A stretch of DNA of 64,000 bases from Metellina segmentata (lineage: Eukaryota > Arthropoda > Arachnida > Araneae > Tetragnathidae), in contig OX375879.1 in the NCBI GenBank assembly GCA_947359465.1, positions 123,226,486-123,290,485 on the forward strand. Reading direction: 5' to 3'. Below the pieces are notes generated by a model, which saw only the letters and a list, made by a program, of their open reading frames with translations, was not told the origin of the DNA and ran no database searches. Below are positions 33,113 to 44,854 of this stretch, piece by piece. The first letter of the stretch is position 1. Each line of letters starts with the position of its first letter. Both the position numbers and the translations under genes were made by a program.

Positions 33113-33495
33113 TTTTCAACAGATTTCAAATACGCTGAAATTTTTACTCTATCTTTAACGGACTAGGAGATAGAAAAAGAACTAATTGCCTCCAGTTAAT
33201 AGATTGTTTGTTTTTATCGTCTGACAGAAAAATTATTCATCCACGTGCCGGAAACGAAAACAATACATTTAGAATCTGTGATCTCTTCGATGCTGTAGCA
33301 TTCAATAATGATTAAATTTCATTAAATTCATTTTAAAATGTTCTAGATTGAATTTTAAAATTCGCCGCGGCCCAAAAATTGCAAAAAATTTGGACTACCT
33401 GTGTGCCAAATCTCATTGCTGTAAGTGCCATAGAATCGTTAGGATTTTGGGAGAAGAAACAGACAGACAAACACTTCCTTTTATAATAGTAGAGA
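33110..33495 (-). mobile_element. Helitron family B, 5' part
   Basis: On the minus strand it starts TCTCTACTATTATAAAAGG at 33495 (flank T at 33496 on the plus strand). It shares the following CTGACGAA...GGGATTTGGCACAC-type text and later CGTTAAAGATAG with 50033-51119. The 3' end is missing. Confidence 0.8.
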
Positions 33496-34529
33496 TAAAG
33501 ACGCGCAGTGGCCGTCGCAATCAAGGACCTGTTGCATGCGCCTTCGTATGGAGTCCATTAAGATGGTGACAAAGTCAGAATCCATTCTGTTCGAATCCCA
33601 GGATCTGTTGGCAGAAATTTATGTTTTCACTTTGTGAACAATCCCCAATAACGATAGTAATCATCAATTTTGCAAACAGTCTCACTGCGCTTCTAATTAT
33701 GCACGTGATGAGCTGAAATTTGGAATTCCGATGTTTCAGTAACAGTTGAATTGCATGAAGTCAAAATTTGCCCAGGTTTCTATTCATAATTTTTTTGAAT
33801 ATTAATTTCTAATAAAAATAGTAAAATTTAGTTTTGATTAAAATGTTTATAGATTGTGTTTGGGTTTTTGTGTAGCAAAGGATTGAAAAACAATTTCCAT
33901 GGAAAATTAATGCTTTTAGCAAATGTAACAAAAAACGTGAAACACTAATTAACATTAGGAGATATAATTTTCAAACACTTAGCAATCGGTGAAAAATCCA
34001 AAAAAATGGATTAACTTTTTTTATTTCCGCCTGAAATAGTGTGTAGAGTTCAAATTTGTGATAAAAATTGGGGTTCGTATTGAAATTTTCGGAGCAAGAA
34101 CCCAATTTAATATGAAGAGGTCCCCTTAGACAAATTTTAAATGTTGATAGTTGTAAAAACATTCATTCCTATCGATTGCCACCTTCTGTATTGTTCTGTG
34201 ATGTAAATTGTGCAATTGCGTTAGGGTGAGTCGTTTTTTATTTTGACGGCTGTACCTACCCAATCATACTTATAGTATTAATTACTAATAATTAACCTAT
34301 GTCAAATTGTTGTAAATATTATTTTCTTTTATATTATTCATTTTGAAAATAAAAGATTTGTTAAATGTTCATATTAGTTTTTTTGAACTAGTTTTGACAG
34401 TTTAAAAAAAATCTTAGTTTTAAATGAATAAACACGGCAAATAACAAATTAAATCCCCCCCGCGAACATTAATGTTTGGGGTTAGTAAACTAGATTTAAG
34501 AAAGTGGGGGTGGGGAGTTTGAATATACT

Positions 34530-34645
34530 GATGTTTCAAAATATCGATGTTTTAAAACATAGATGGTTTTTGGTCGATGTGTTATCAACATCGATGTTTT
34601 AATTTTGAACATCGATGTTTTGTTGTCGATGTCGCATCGCTAATT
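34530..34645 (-). repeat. ATCGATGT-rich repeat end, inverted
   Basis: The sequence ends TTGTCGATGTCGCATCGCTA, whose complement resembles the start of the repeats at 25346 and 32640. The interval 32640-34645 could be one roughly 2 kb element with these as inverted ends, but I found no clear 8-base duplication. Confidence 0.55.
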
Positions 34646-34649
34646 GACA

Positions 34650-34900
34650 ATCGGAAGGTTTAGAGTTCAAATTCCAAAGAAACCGTCGTGTACATATAGA
34701 GCCTAGTCCACGTCAAACCAATAGTGGCCTCAAACACCCTCATGTTGGCGTACATGGGAGAGTGGGGTGCCAGCTCAGATGTTGGTACCATGGTTCAAAA
34801 TTACGTAGTATTGTCCTCGTATATTTCTATCCGGGTTTGATCCCGGACCTTCACTAATTGCCCGTTGATTTGCTCCAGTGCGGTTTTAATTAAATACCTT
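34650..34900 (+). mobile_element. SINE family 2, degraded copy
   Basis: Shares GAGTGGGGTGCCAGCTCAGA, the CATGGTTCAAAATTACG block and TTTGATCCCGGACC with the full copy. The B box is decayed to AGAGTTCAAATTCC. Confidence 0.75.
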
Positions 34901-35194
34901 TCACCTGTGCAAAGGAGATACGGTATTTTATGACGGCTAAACGTATTTTCGTGTCCGCTCACATTTTCCTTTCTGTGCTGATTGCTATCTTTCACTTTCC
35001 TCATTGTCTTCTTTCATCAAACTGTAGAGAATTTAATCAGAGGGACACGTTGTAACAAAAATGGCAACAACTGATATATAGATGACTTTGTTAGTGACCT
35101 TTCCAGTTTTCAAGGTCATTCTTTTTCACTTGGATTACAAAAAATGTTTCGTAATTAAATTTTTCCTTAAAAATATTTGTAAAAGATGCGTGAA
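34901..35194. other. Unassigned AT-rich DNA
   Basis: Short open frames only (for example 35082-35264), without family signature. Confidence 0.35.
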
Positions 35195-35660
35195 TTGTCT
35201 TTGCTTTATGAAAATTTCGAGTTGGGGCTGTGAATTGACTCACAGTAAAAAATATTCAAAATAATAGAATCGTGTAATCACAAACACCTGCACTCTTTGA
35301 GGTGATAGTCCAGTCGAGATAAAAACAGGGTTTTATTTTGTAGATCAATAAACACCTTATCGATGGGTAATTTCATGACCCTGCGAGTAACCTTTTAAGT
35401 TCAAGGTCATTCACCCTGACTTCTGACCGCATATTTTTTCTTAAAATATAATTTAAATATGTTGCTTAAAGAGCAAACACATCATCAGAAAGGTCATGCA
35501 TTATCTACAAAATAAACCCTATTTCATCTCGATTGGAGAATCAGGTCAAAATATATATTTGTTTAGGTGTACTGTTTACATGATTCTATTAATTTCGAAT
35601 GTTTTTTACTGTGCTTGTCCCAACTTGAAATCTTCAGAAAGCATAGAAAGATAGGTAGCA
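35195..35660. repeat. Fold-back repeat, about 150-base arms
   Basis: The left arm (about 35195-35360) and right arm (about 35500-35660) are inverted copies centred near 35422. Shared blocks include CGAGTTGGG/CCCAACTTG, CACAGTAAAAAA, AATAGAATCGTGTAA and TTTTATTTTGTAGAT. Probably a MITE; termini not exact. Confidence 0.75.
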
Positions 35661-36377
35661 TACCTTTAACAAATATTTTTAGAACGTAACGTTAGGAGGA
35701 GGAACGTAACGTTAAGGAGAAGAATGATATGGGGTACAGTATAACAAAAAGCAATTTGGATCCATCCTCATAGTCGTGTAGCCAATTACTAAATGGCTTT
35801 GTTGATGGAACATGTTAAAACCTTTTACATCTATAGCTTATATTTTGCCGTAATTGAGAATATATATGCCTCCAATGTACTGCATTCTTGAATTGTAATT
35901 TTAGAGTTAATCTTGGTCATAGCGTAACACACCAAAAAGTACAGTTTAACGCATAAATTAAACTATTGTATTTGGTAATTAAAGTTAAGAATGTACACTC
36001 TTATACATATATTCTAGAGCACTATATTTTTTAATCAGAATTTTTTCAGGAAGTTTTTACATCTTTTTTTCCTAATTGCTATGCATTTGGGTTATCCGTG
36101 AAAAGGAGTGGAACTTTTTTTGTTTGTGTATGTATGTTCATTACTTCAAGCTACTTGTCTTGTGTTTGGCGGTCGCATGGCAGTATGACACTTACGCCAT
36201 AAACCCTAACCAATCATCCCTAATGGGCCCCTGTAAATCACGGGTCATAAGCGGGTGCTCCATGGGTAGATGTGGACTGTATGGTGTAGGCAACACCTGG
36301 AGATGAGTGAAACAGTGTTACCCCTCACAATATTTACACAGTGCTCCAAGTTATGATTAGACCAAGGCGTGCAAATA
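35661..36377. other. Intergenic DNA
   Basis: A short tandem GAACGTAACGTTA(A)GGA occurs twice near 35694-35730. A moderately GC-richer part at 36165-36330 has no recognised function. Confidence 0.4.
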
Positions 36378-36948
36378 CACTACCCTACAATAATGGACCG
36401 GACAGCAAGATGTGATGGTGTATAAGGGTAATAACACATGCTTTAATAGGGGGATGGTCTCCCACGTGCTGCAATTACACTAGCAACCTTTCTGGGTATA
36501 TTTTCAACCAGGTTTCAATACACAGCTGTGACAATTTGTTTCCATTCCTGCTGCAAGAATGTCGCCAGGTCAGTTGTAGATTTCGAACGTTGTTTCCTGG
36601 TCCGTAAGCGTCGCTCTTACGCGTCCCACTAATGTTCGATGGTGTTGAGGTCGGGACTCTGATCAGGCCAGGGAAGATGTTTTACATCCATATCTTATTA
36701 CCACTGCTTCAAGGAGGCTACGACATGACACGGAGGGTTGTCGTCCTGGAAGTAACATTCGTCCATTCCATAAAATTGCCAGAGCGTAGGAAGAATCAGA
36801 CTGTCCAAAATGTTCATGCAGGCATGGCGTTCAATTTACCAGGAACAACATAGAAAGGTCCCAGGCAATACCACAAAAAACACTCTCAAACAAGCAGTCG
36901 GATTTTATGCAAATCATCTGGTGTCCGGTCCATTAGTGTAGGGTAATG
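36378..36948 (-). mobile_element. Tc1-like non-autonomous element with transposase tail
   Basis: 571 bases between TA duplications (36376-36377, 36949-36950). Inverted ends are CACTACCCTACAATAATGGA and, complemented, CATTACCCTACACTAATGGA, followed by CCGGACA in both. On the minus strand the interior still reads DECYFQDDNPPCHVVASLKQ and, after two stops, PWPDQSPDLNTIEH. These are the second Asp and the Glu with 34 residues between (DD34E). The N-terminal two thirds is deleted. Confidence 0.93.
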
Positions 36949-37009
36949 TATATTCAATTAGAGTTATAGTGCAGTCATTATTATTAGTGTTATATGAGGT
37001 ATTTACAAA

Positions 37010-38098
37010 CTAGCAAAATACCCGACCCTACTCGGCTAGAATTGGTTTACTCTAGATTGGAGGGATGATCAAAATATGTAATGACTTATGTCTTTCTTAG
37101 AATAAAAAAATATTTTAACACCTTTTACACCTTTCGCCTCTCTTCTCTCTCTCTTCTTTTAATTACTACAACTTACTTTGGACACAAATTCTGCACATGC
37201 ATGCTGTATGACAAAGGTACAAAATGGCGTTAGGTGACACTAAGGTTACTACTGCAAAAGACGATTTTGAGGGAGATTTGGAATTCTATTTCTTATAAGC
37301 TCTTTACATGTTGAGCTCAATTAATAAAAATGACAATTTACGGCGAATACTCTCGCACTCACTAGTTAAGAAAATTTTTTTTTTAATTTGTGGCACTCTT
37401 GAATCAGACATGCGACATTGTGAAATTTAGAAATCTTCTCCTGTTATTACGACATTGAATTTTTTTAATTTTTGAAAAGTTCCTAGATCAGAAATTTTAA
37501 ACATTATTATTCTTTCAATAACTGCATAATTACCCTTAAATTTGCTTTATTCTTCTTGCCTTAAGACGAATATTTTGTAGTTGTGTTGCGTGTGATGAAC
37601 AGGAAAATACAATTTATTAAAATAATAAATATTTAAAACAGAAAACAAAAGAAAACAGCGAAATAAAACAGAATAAAAGTTGTCGGGAAAAAAGTTGTTT
37701 TAATGATATTAATATGTGATTCTTTATCTCTTGATATTGCACCATTTGCCACGCACAAAACTAAAAAGTGCACAAAATTTATTAATGTGAAATTAATTCA
37801 GAGCGAAAGAAAAACGAGTTTCCGTCTTATTTCCGTTCTTTGAAAAATATCTTTCCCAAATATTCGGAAATTGTTTACAATGAGCTAAGAAAAAAATAAG
37901 ACTCGAAAAAATGAAGTATCAGAGCTAAAACTCCATAAAAAATAGTTTTGGGAAAAAAATTGCTTTTTCAGCACTACTGGTAAAGCAATCCAAGTAATCC
38001 TGATACTCAATATACATTCCAGTTTTTCCAAAACTACCAAATTATGGTTAATTTAAGAAAACTATCTCAGTTGTTTTAGCATGAAATTTATCCAATTG
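37010..38098 (-). mobile_element. Helitron family A, copy 2
   Basis: Starts, on the plus strand, with CTAGCAAAATACCCGACC (complement of the 3' end and hairpin), preceded by A. It lacks a recognisable 5' end: at 38099 another 3' end begins immediately. Confidence 0.85.
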
Positions 38099-39595
38099 CT
38101 AGCAAAATACCCGACCTTACTCGGTTTGAATTGGTTTACTCCAGAATGAAGAGATATAAATGACTTAATAATTTTTTAATGTTTGAAAAGTTCTTAGTTC
38201 GGATTTTTTTAAACATTATTATTCTTTCAATAACGGCTTTATTCATTCAATAGTGGCATAATTACACTTACAATTTGGTTTATTCTGACTTATCTGCCAC
38301 TTTAAGTTGAATACTTTGTAATTGTGTTGTGTGTGAGGAAAAAAGAAACACGATTTACTAAAATAATAAAAATTTAAAACAGAAAACAGCGAAATAAAAC
38401 AAAATAAAAGAGGTCGGGAAAAAATTGTTCTAAAGATATTAATTTGTGATTCCTTTTTATCACTTGATCTTACTTGATCAAGTAACAATTAAAAAGAGCA
38501 GAAAATTGAGAAATACGAAAAACATTCAGACAGAAAGAAACACGAGTTTCCGTTTTATTAATTGTTCGTTGAAAAATATCGTCTGTCCCAAATATTCGGA
38601 AATCGTTTCCATTGCGCAAAGAACAAAAATAAGACTCGAAATAAGTGAAGTATCAGAGCTAAAATACCATTAAAAAAATTAATTTTTGAAAAATAATTGG
38701 TAATTTTAGCAGTACTGGTAAAGCAACTCAAAGTAATCGTAATACTCAATGTACATTCCAATTTTTCCAAAACTACCAAATTATGGTTGATTTAAGTATA
38801 CTTATTCAGGTGTTCAAACGCGAAACTTATCAAATATAACAATAAATACATATTTTTTTATTGTTGTTGTTGTCGTGCGGGCCATATATGGCCCAATTGA
38901 GGGTGCCATTGCCCAGGAGGGTTGGACTTCTTCATACATGACATATCCGTTTTACATGAAGGTCCCTTTCACACATCCAGTCACTCACACATAACGTAAT
39001 TTAGATCCCAATCAGAGGCCGATAACCCCCTGATCAGGTACCCCCAGGGTATTGATTTGGTATGGGAACATGGGGGACTTTCTTTGTGACCACGACCTAT
39101 TTAACGTGCCCAGCCACCATTAGCGAACACGACGGTCTTTAGCCAGGTCCAAGCGCCGATCTCGCAACCATCAGAATTACAGGCTACGCCGAGGAAAGAA
39201 CCCACAACCCTACCGATGCGAGCCCGACGCTCTACTGACTGAGCTACCGCGGCTCATATTTTTTATTACATTCACTAAATTAATATATAATGTATAAGAT
39301 AAAGCACATTGCAATCAGGTATAAAGAATACAATTCACGTGATGCCTGCACAACCACACAAACACAAAATCAAACATAGAATAGAAAGACGGACAGACAG
39401 ACTTTCGCAACTAAATTCACTCACTAAATGAACATAAGTATTCACTGTATGCCAAATTTTCTTGAAAATATATTAAGCCATGTAGACTTGTATAGAGCAT
39501 ATACACACATACAGACAGACACCAAACACAAAAGAGGCGGATTTGGCATCAGTAGGGTCCAGAACGGATAGAAACAATGAAGAAATGTTTAATAT
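38099..39595 (-). mobile_element. Helitron family A, copy 3, carrying a SINE
   Basis: The 3' end is CTAGCAAAATACCCGACC (plus strand), directly adjoining copy 2 in the same orientation. The body is interrupted by the SINE at 38861-39255 and runs to the region complementary to the family's first 300 bases. The last roughly 60 bases of the 5' end are replaced by rearranged internal sequence (TTTAATATTGCATTCACTAA). Confidence 0.82.
38861..39255 (-). mobile_element. tRNA-derived SINE, family 1
   Basis: The minus-strand head GAGCCGCGGTAGCTCAGTCA has a clean A box. A weaker B box (GGGTTCTTTCC) follows, then about 300 bases of body and a (CAA)n tail. Target duplication: CATATTTTTTTATT at 38849-38862 and CATATTTTTTATT at 39255-39267. 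A degraded relative lies at 59235-59420. Confidence 0.9.
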
Positions 39596-39631
39596 TGCAT
39601 TCACTAAACTAATATATTTCTACTATTATAA

Positions 39632-40842
39632 TCTATATAAATAAGAATGGAGTGTTTGTTGTACATTGAATATTTTCGACCCATATCAAGTTTTCTATCC
39701 GTTTTGGATCCTTTTGATACCAAATCCAACTCTTGCGCGTTTGGTGTCTGTTTGTCTGTCCACCTGTCTGTATGTATGTGTGTATGTGCCCTATACACGT
39801 CCTTACGGTTTAATATATTTTCATGGAATTCATGAATTTTATTCAAGATATTTGCTTGCAATGTGTTTTATTTTATACATTATCTGTTAGTTTAGTGAAT
39901 ACAATGTTAAACATATCCTTATTGTTATATTTAAATAAGTTTCATGCTAAAACACCCCAGTAAGTATACTTAAATCAACCATAATTTCTTAGTTTTGGAA
40001 AAATTGGAATGTACATTGAGTAATACGATTACTTTGATTTGTTTTACCAGTACTGCTGGAAAAAAAAATTATTTTTCAAAACATTATTTTTTTATGGAAT
40101 TTTAGCTCTGATACTTCATTTATTTCGAGTCTTATTTTTGTTCTTTGCGCAATACAAACAATTTTCGAATATTTGGGACCGATGATATTTTTCAACGAAC
40201 TGGAATAAAACTGAAATTCGTGTTTCTTTCGCTCTGAATTAATTTCGCATTTCTAAATTTTGTGCACTTTTTAGTTGTAAGTTGTGGCAACTGCAAGATC
40301 AAGAGATAAAAATGAATCGCAAATTAATATCTCTAGAACATCTTTTTTTTTTGTTTTATTCCGCTGTTTTCTGTTTAATTTTTTATTGTAATAAATTTTG
40401 TTTCTTTTTCCTCACACACAACAAAATCACAAAGTATTCGACTTAAAGTGACAGGTAAATCAGAATAAAGCAAATTTTAAGTGTATTTATGCCATTATTG
40501 CAAGAATAATTCCGTTATTGAAAAAATAATAATGTTTAAAAAATCCGAACTAGAACTTTTCAAACATTAAAAAATTCTTTATCACAATGACAGGAAAAGA
40601 TAGCGAAATTCCACAATGTCGCATGCCGGATGCAAGAGTGCCGCAATTAAAAAATGTTGTTTTGTTGACTATGAGACCAAGAGTACTCGCCGTAAATCAT
40701 CGTTTTTATCAATTGAGTTGAACATAAAAAGAACTTAAGAACGGGAATTCCAAATTTCCCTTAAAATCGTCTTTTGCAGCAGTAACCTTTGTGTCAACTT
40801 TCGTCATTTTGTAGTTTTGTCATACGGCAAGGGTGCGATGTA
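39632..40842 (+). mobile_element. Helitron family A, copy 4, 5' part
   Basis: Starts A then TCTATATAAATAAGAATGG. It follows copy 1 through the TGTCATACGGCAAGGGTGCG block (complement of the region near 37210), then switches abruptly to Tc1 transposase coding text at about 40842. Confidence 0.88.
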
Positions 40843-41650
40843 TGTGACAAGGGTTACGACCCCCGCGGAATATCGATATATTGCTGTTGCAGTGAAGCGG
40901 AATCGAAAAACGACCACCACACGTGTGACATCTCTGGTTGCAGCGTCCATTGGTAAAACGATATCTGCTACTACTGTGCACCGAAGGTTACATATAAATG
41001 GACAGTACGCCCGGGTACCACGAGTTTGTGTTCCTGTATCCGTCCAATCCAGAGGGGCACGATTAAAGTGGTGTCGGCAACATGTGAATTGGACTGTGAT
41101 TGGGATAACGTTATGTTCACGGATGAGTCAAGATTTGCCCTGGAGCCAGATAACAAACGTGTAAGGGTCTGGAGAGTACAAGGTACACGCAATCGGCCCC
41201 AGAACATCATCGATTATCACGAATTCCAAGATAGAAGCATCGTAATGTGTGGCGGGATTTTGCTGGGGTTTTGCACCGACTTGCACATCAATAGACGGGG
41301 TTCTGTGCCGGCTATCCGGTACCAGGATGAAGTCCTAGAACAAACTGTGAGATAGTACGCTGCAGCAGTTGGTCCTTCTTTCGTTTTAATTTATGATAAT
41401 GCGCGTCCCCATAGAGCTGGTATCGTCGACGACTACCTGGAGAGTGAGGGGAGTGCGCATATGGTTTGGCCGGCGTACTCGCCCGACCTTAATCCCATTG
41501 AACATCTTTGATGCCCTCGGCCGTGCTGTGTCTGCACGTTTCTCACCTCCAGCTTCTCTCAAAGAGTTGCAAACTGCTCTTCGGGAGGAATGGTGGTTAC
41601 TTGACTCTGGGGTGGTTGATCCCCTCATAGAAAGCATGGCCACACTCTGT
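40843..41650 (+). pseudogene. Tc1-like transposase relic (DD34E), N-terminus missing
   Basis: The frame from 40843 reads VTTPAEYRYIAVAVKRNRK, then ISATTVHRRLHINGQYARVP. After a shift near 41080 come VMFTDESRFALEPDNKRVRV (first Asp about 41121), VLIYDNARPHRAG (second Asp about 41398) and WPAYSPDLNPIEHL (Glu about 41503). Second Asp and Glu are 34 residues apart. A TAG at 41353 and a two-base loss after HL (41510) break it further; the tail reads DALGRAVSARFSPP. The first helix-turn-helix half is absent because homology begins at the Helitron junction. Confidence 0.88.
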
Positions 41651-41889
41651 AACCTTTGTATGAGGATGAGAGGTGGTCACATACACATTTGTTTTGGATT
41701 AAAACATCATTTTGTTAATCACTACAATATGACTTCATCTGATAATTTATGAAAATTCAATATTGCTTTTATCTTTTTATTTAATTATTATTTTTTTTTC
41801 ACGCATAATCCTATTTGATACTTTTTGGCCGCATTTGGTGTTAATCAAAGCTGTACTTATCATATTTTTCGTATTTTACCTTTCATACT

Positions 41890-42106
41890 TAACTTTCGGC
41901 AGCGAGTGCACTTACAGTATGCAAAGTTTCATTAAAATATCTTAAACCGCGTGGACGTGTATAGGGCACACACAAAATACAGATAGATACCAAACGCGCA
42001 AGATGTGGATTTGGTTTCTAAAGAGTCCAAAACGAATAAAAAAATCTTGAAACGGGTCGAAAATATTCAATGTACAATCAAAGAACTTCATCCTTATTTA
42101 CATAGA
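41890..42106 (-). mobile_element. Helitron family A, copy 5, 5' end only
   Basis: Complement of the first roughly 215 bases of copy 1, ending CATCCTTATTTACATAGA followed by T. It faces copy 4 with the 5' ends outward. Confidence 0.85.
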
Positions 42107-42164
42107 TATGACTCGTTATATGTACAATATAACTCTAGCTGAAATAATAATTGCTCCACCAATT

Positions 42165-42335
42165 CAGGTAAGTAGGTCTCAAATAAGGTTTCACTGGAGC
42201 AACACAAAGGGATATTTGCGACGTTCCGGGATATAATCCTAAGGGAAAGATCAGAGGATAACACCCCGTCATTTCAAAACACGGTCAGATGACGAGGTCC
42301 CACCTGAATTTCCAACGATTCAGGAATTTAGATCA
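42165..42335 (-). mobile_element. SINE family 2, 3' fragment
   Basis: The complement contains CGTCATCTGACCGTG, TGTTATCCTCTGATCTTTCC and TGTGTTGCTCCAGT, as in the SINE at 25801. No tRNA head. Confidence 0.75.
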
Positions 42336-42339
42336 CTGA

Positions 42340-42829
42340 CGAACAACTGGTCTATTATCAACTGCGGTGCGCAGCTTTGGATTTTTCAAGTACGACGTTC
42401 CGTTTACAATGTAGAGACACAGTTCATTTGGATTGGGCCAATATTCATAAACATAATTGATTGCGTAATTGATTTAGAAGGTGACCGAGAGGCTAGTTGA
42501 CCCTGTTGGGATCGCCCTCTAAAATCATTCTAGTCCTCTAAATGCTTTCGACGACACACCTCATAATCAAGATAAGGCCGATGTTTTGATGATGACGAGA
42601 TCAAGGTCTGGTCAGTTTTGCTAATGGCGAGAAACTTCATCGAGACAAACACCAGGAGGGTTAAGGGTAAACTATCGTTTGAATAACAGTTTTTCAAAGT
42701 GCCCCCTGTGGGCTCTGGTGGAAACTTTGGGGGTGGGGCAAGGGAAATAGGGGGCATTGAGAAGCAAGGGTGGGCAATAAAATGCAAAAAACAAATTTGT
42801 TATTTCAAAAAATGTTTCACCGTAGACAC
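42340..42829. other. Unassigned DNA
   Basis: It has a G-rich/C-rich patch near 42700-42760. No homology to the other elements noticed. Confidence 0.4.
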
Positions 42830-43290
42830 TCGTAACAGACGTTAATTAAACACCTACAGTGCGTCCCTGCTGTTTGACAAAACTGCACAAAAACGAAAGG
42901 GGATATTGATATAAGTACTACAAAAGACGATTTTGAAGACATTGTGTTTTCTTTTGGGGAGCTTAAGAAGAGCCATTTTTAAGTTATTTTCTTGTATAAT
43001 TACTCCACTCAATTCGTAAAAACGACGAATCTAAGGCGAATGCGCTCGCTTTCAGTTTGGCAATATTTTTGATATAATATTTTTTGACTTGTGGCCCTTT
43101 TACATCTGGCATGCGCCATTTCTCAATTTCGCAACCTTTAAGCAAAGGAGGACAAATTAATTTGATAAGATATCACTAAATTTCATCTAAAGCAAATACA
43201 TTTTTCTTAAAAATTACATTTTTGTGGCATAAACAGTCGCGTAAAAAAATGAACCACCTCTCTTTATTCGAGAAATTTTAGCAGTAAAAA
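42830..43290 (-). mobile_element. Helitron family A, diverged internal fragment
   Basis: Shares CTACAAAAGACGATTTTGA, the GGCGAATGCGCTCGC block and TCTGGCATGCG with the reverse-oriented copy at 37010. Much older by divergence; no ends. Confidence 0.65.
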
Positions 43291-43299
43291 AAAATTCAA

Positions 43300-44633
43300 A
43301 GATGGCGGTTAACAGGAAAACTACTATAAATTCAAATGCTTTAAAGTGCCATCTTCATATTACATTGAGCACTAACTTCGTAGTTTTCAATAGGAACCAC
43401 CTATTTCGACACACAATTTTGAATCGATATCAAAATATAACTTCAGATACCAAATTTCATATCATCAGGGCATTTCGAAGCTGAATACAGAAATATCGGA
43501 GCTCCTAATGTTAAATCAGTTTTTTAAGACTTTTTGAATTTATTACTAAATAATATATTTGGAGCGCTCATATATTGTTTCATGTTACTGTTAAACAACC
43601 CAAACAAAATTATCCGAATATTTTATTTTAAAAATTGTTTTTAGTATACAATAGTAATTATTAAAATAATGTTTGAAAAAATTATGGATTGGAACCGTAT
43701 TTGATTTTGATGGGAATCGATTCGGAAGGACTTCTAGTAATGGCCATGCAAAGTTTCAGCTCATTCCGATGATTTTTTACGTTTCATCAAATTTTCCTCA
43801 TTACTGCAATTTATAGGCGGGAAACCAAACTTGGAAAAAAAAAAAACGTCTGACAAACCTCGTACAGTAATTTTTGGATTATCTCGCTCGTTTCCACTCA
43901 CACAGTTCATAAGATAATATAATTCTAAAGTAGTTTGTTTGCACTTGCGTAGGAAATATAATTCTCGTATCGCTGAAAAATGTTTTGAGATAGTGTTTAA
44001 ATTTGAAATTCGGGTAGCAATAACTACAAGAAATCTCGATCTACAAATAGCGACTTTCGATGTGTTGAAATGTTCGATATCTCTGAAATTGACACCAAAG
44101 TTTAGCATTTAATAAATCCGTATATAAAGCAAGTAAAGTCACGAAATTTCATGTTTAGACTAATTTAACAATGCAAAATCTTTTTAAGTCATCAAAGTAT
44201 GTTATTCCATTAAAAAATTCGCTGTTTGTGGAAAATTTGATAAAAAACCATACCCTTATGCAATTTCTTTGAATTTGAATTTGTAGAGGACGTAATTCCC
44301 TGTTGAATGATACCTTTGAATTGGCTCTAGTATTAATAGTGCTTGAAATAAAAGAGGTGGTACTTTTTTTCCGCGACTGTACAAATATAATGAAAGAACT
44401 TGTTTTAAACTTGTTGTTGTTACTAATTTTCCAATGTCTACCGTGTAAAAAAGGTAATCTAGTACAATTTTTAAAAAATGGTTAATCGATCTCACAGCGT
44501 TTTTTTTTTTTTTTTTTAAAGAAAATCATGGTTTAAAATATACTTTTAACATATACAATAAGTTGTTTAAACGTACATTCAACTCGTAAATTAAGCGATC
44601 CTGTGTTTCTGTCACTATAATACAGTATAATTA
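43300..44633. other. Intergenic DNA, nothing recognised
   Basis: AT-rich, with a 17-18 base T-run near 44500. Open frames such as 43761-44108 (minus) show no domain signature. Confidence 0.4.
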
Positions 44634-44854
44634 CAGAGGTGTGAAAATTATTAGAATAATTATGATTTTTTCAGTTTTTCTTGTTTCATTTTGTATATAT
44701 TTGCAATATTTCATGAAAGGTAATTTGTTTTGTCGATCCAATCTTTTCACTCCTTTATAATAGTTTTGGGGATATAATTTTGTTAAATAATGCCATTTTT
44801 AAAAAGAAAATATTTTATCCAAAGTAATCAAATTGTTTGCATTGCATAAAAATT

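Noticed and set aside
32640..34645. Single 2 kb hAT element bounded by the ATCGATGT repeats
   Set aside because: Inverted ends are suggestive, but no 8-base duplication or transposase was found, so the pieces are listed separately.
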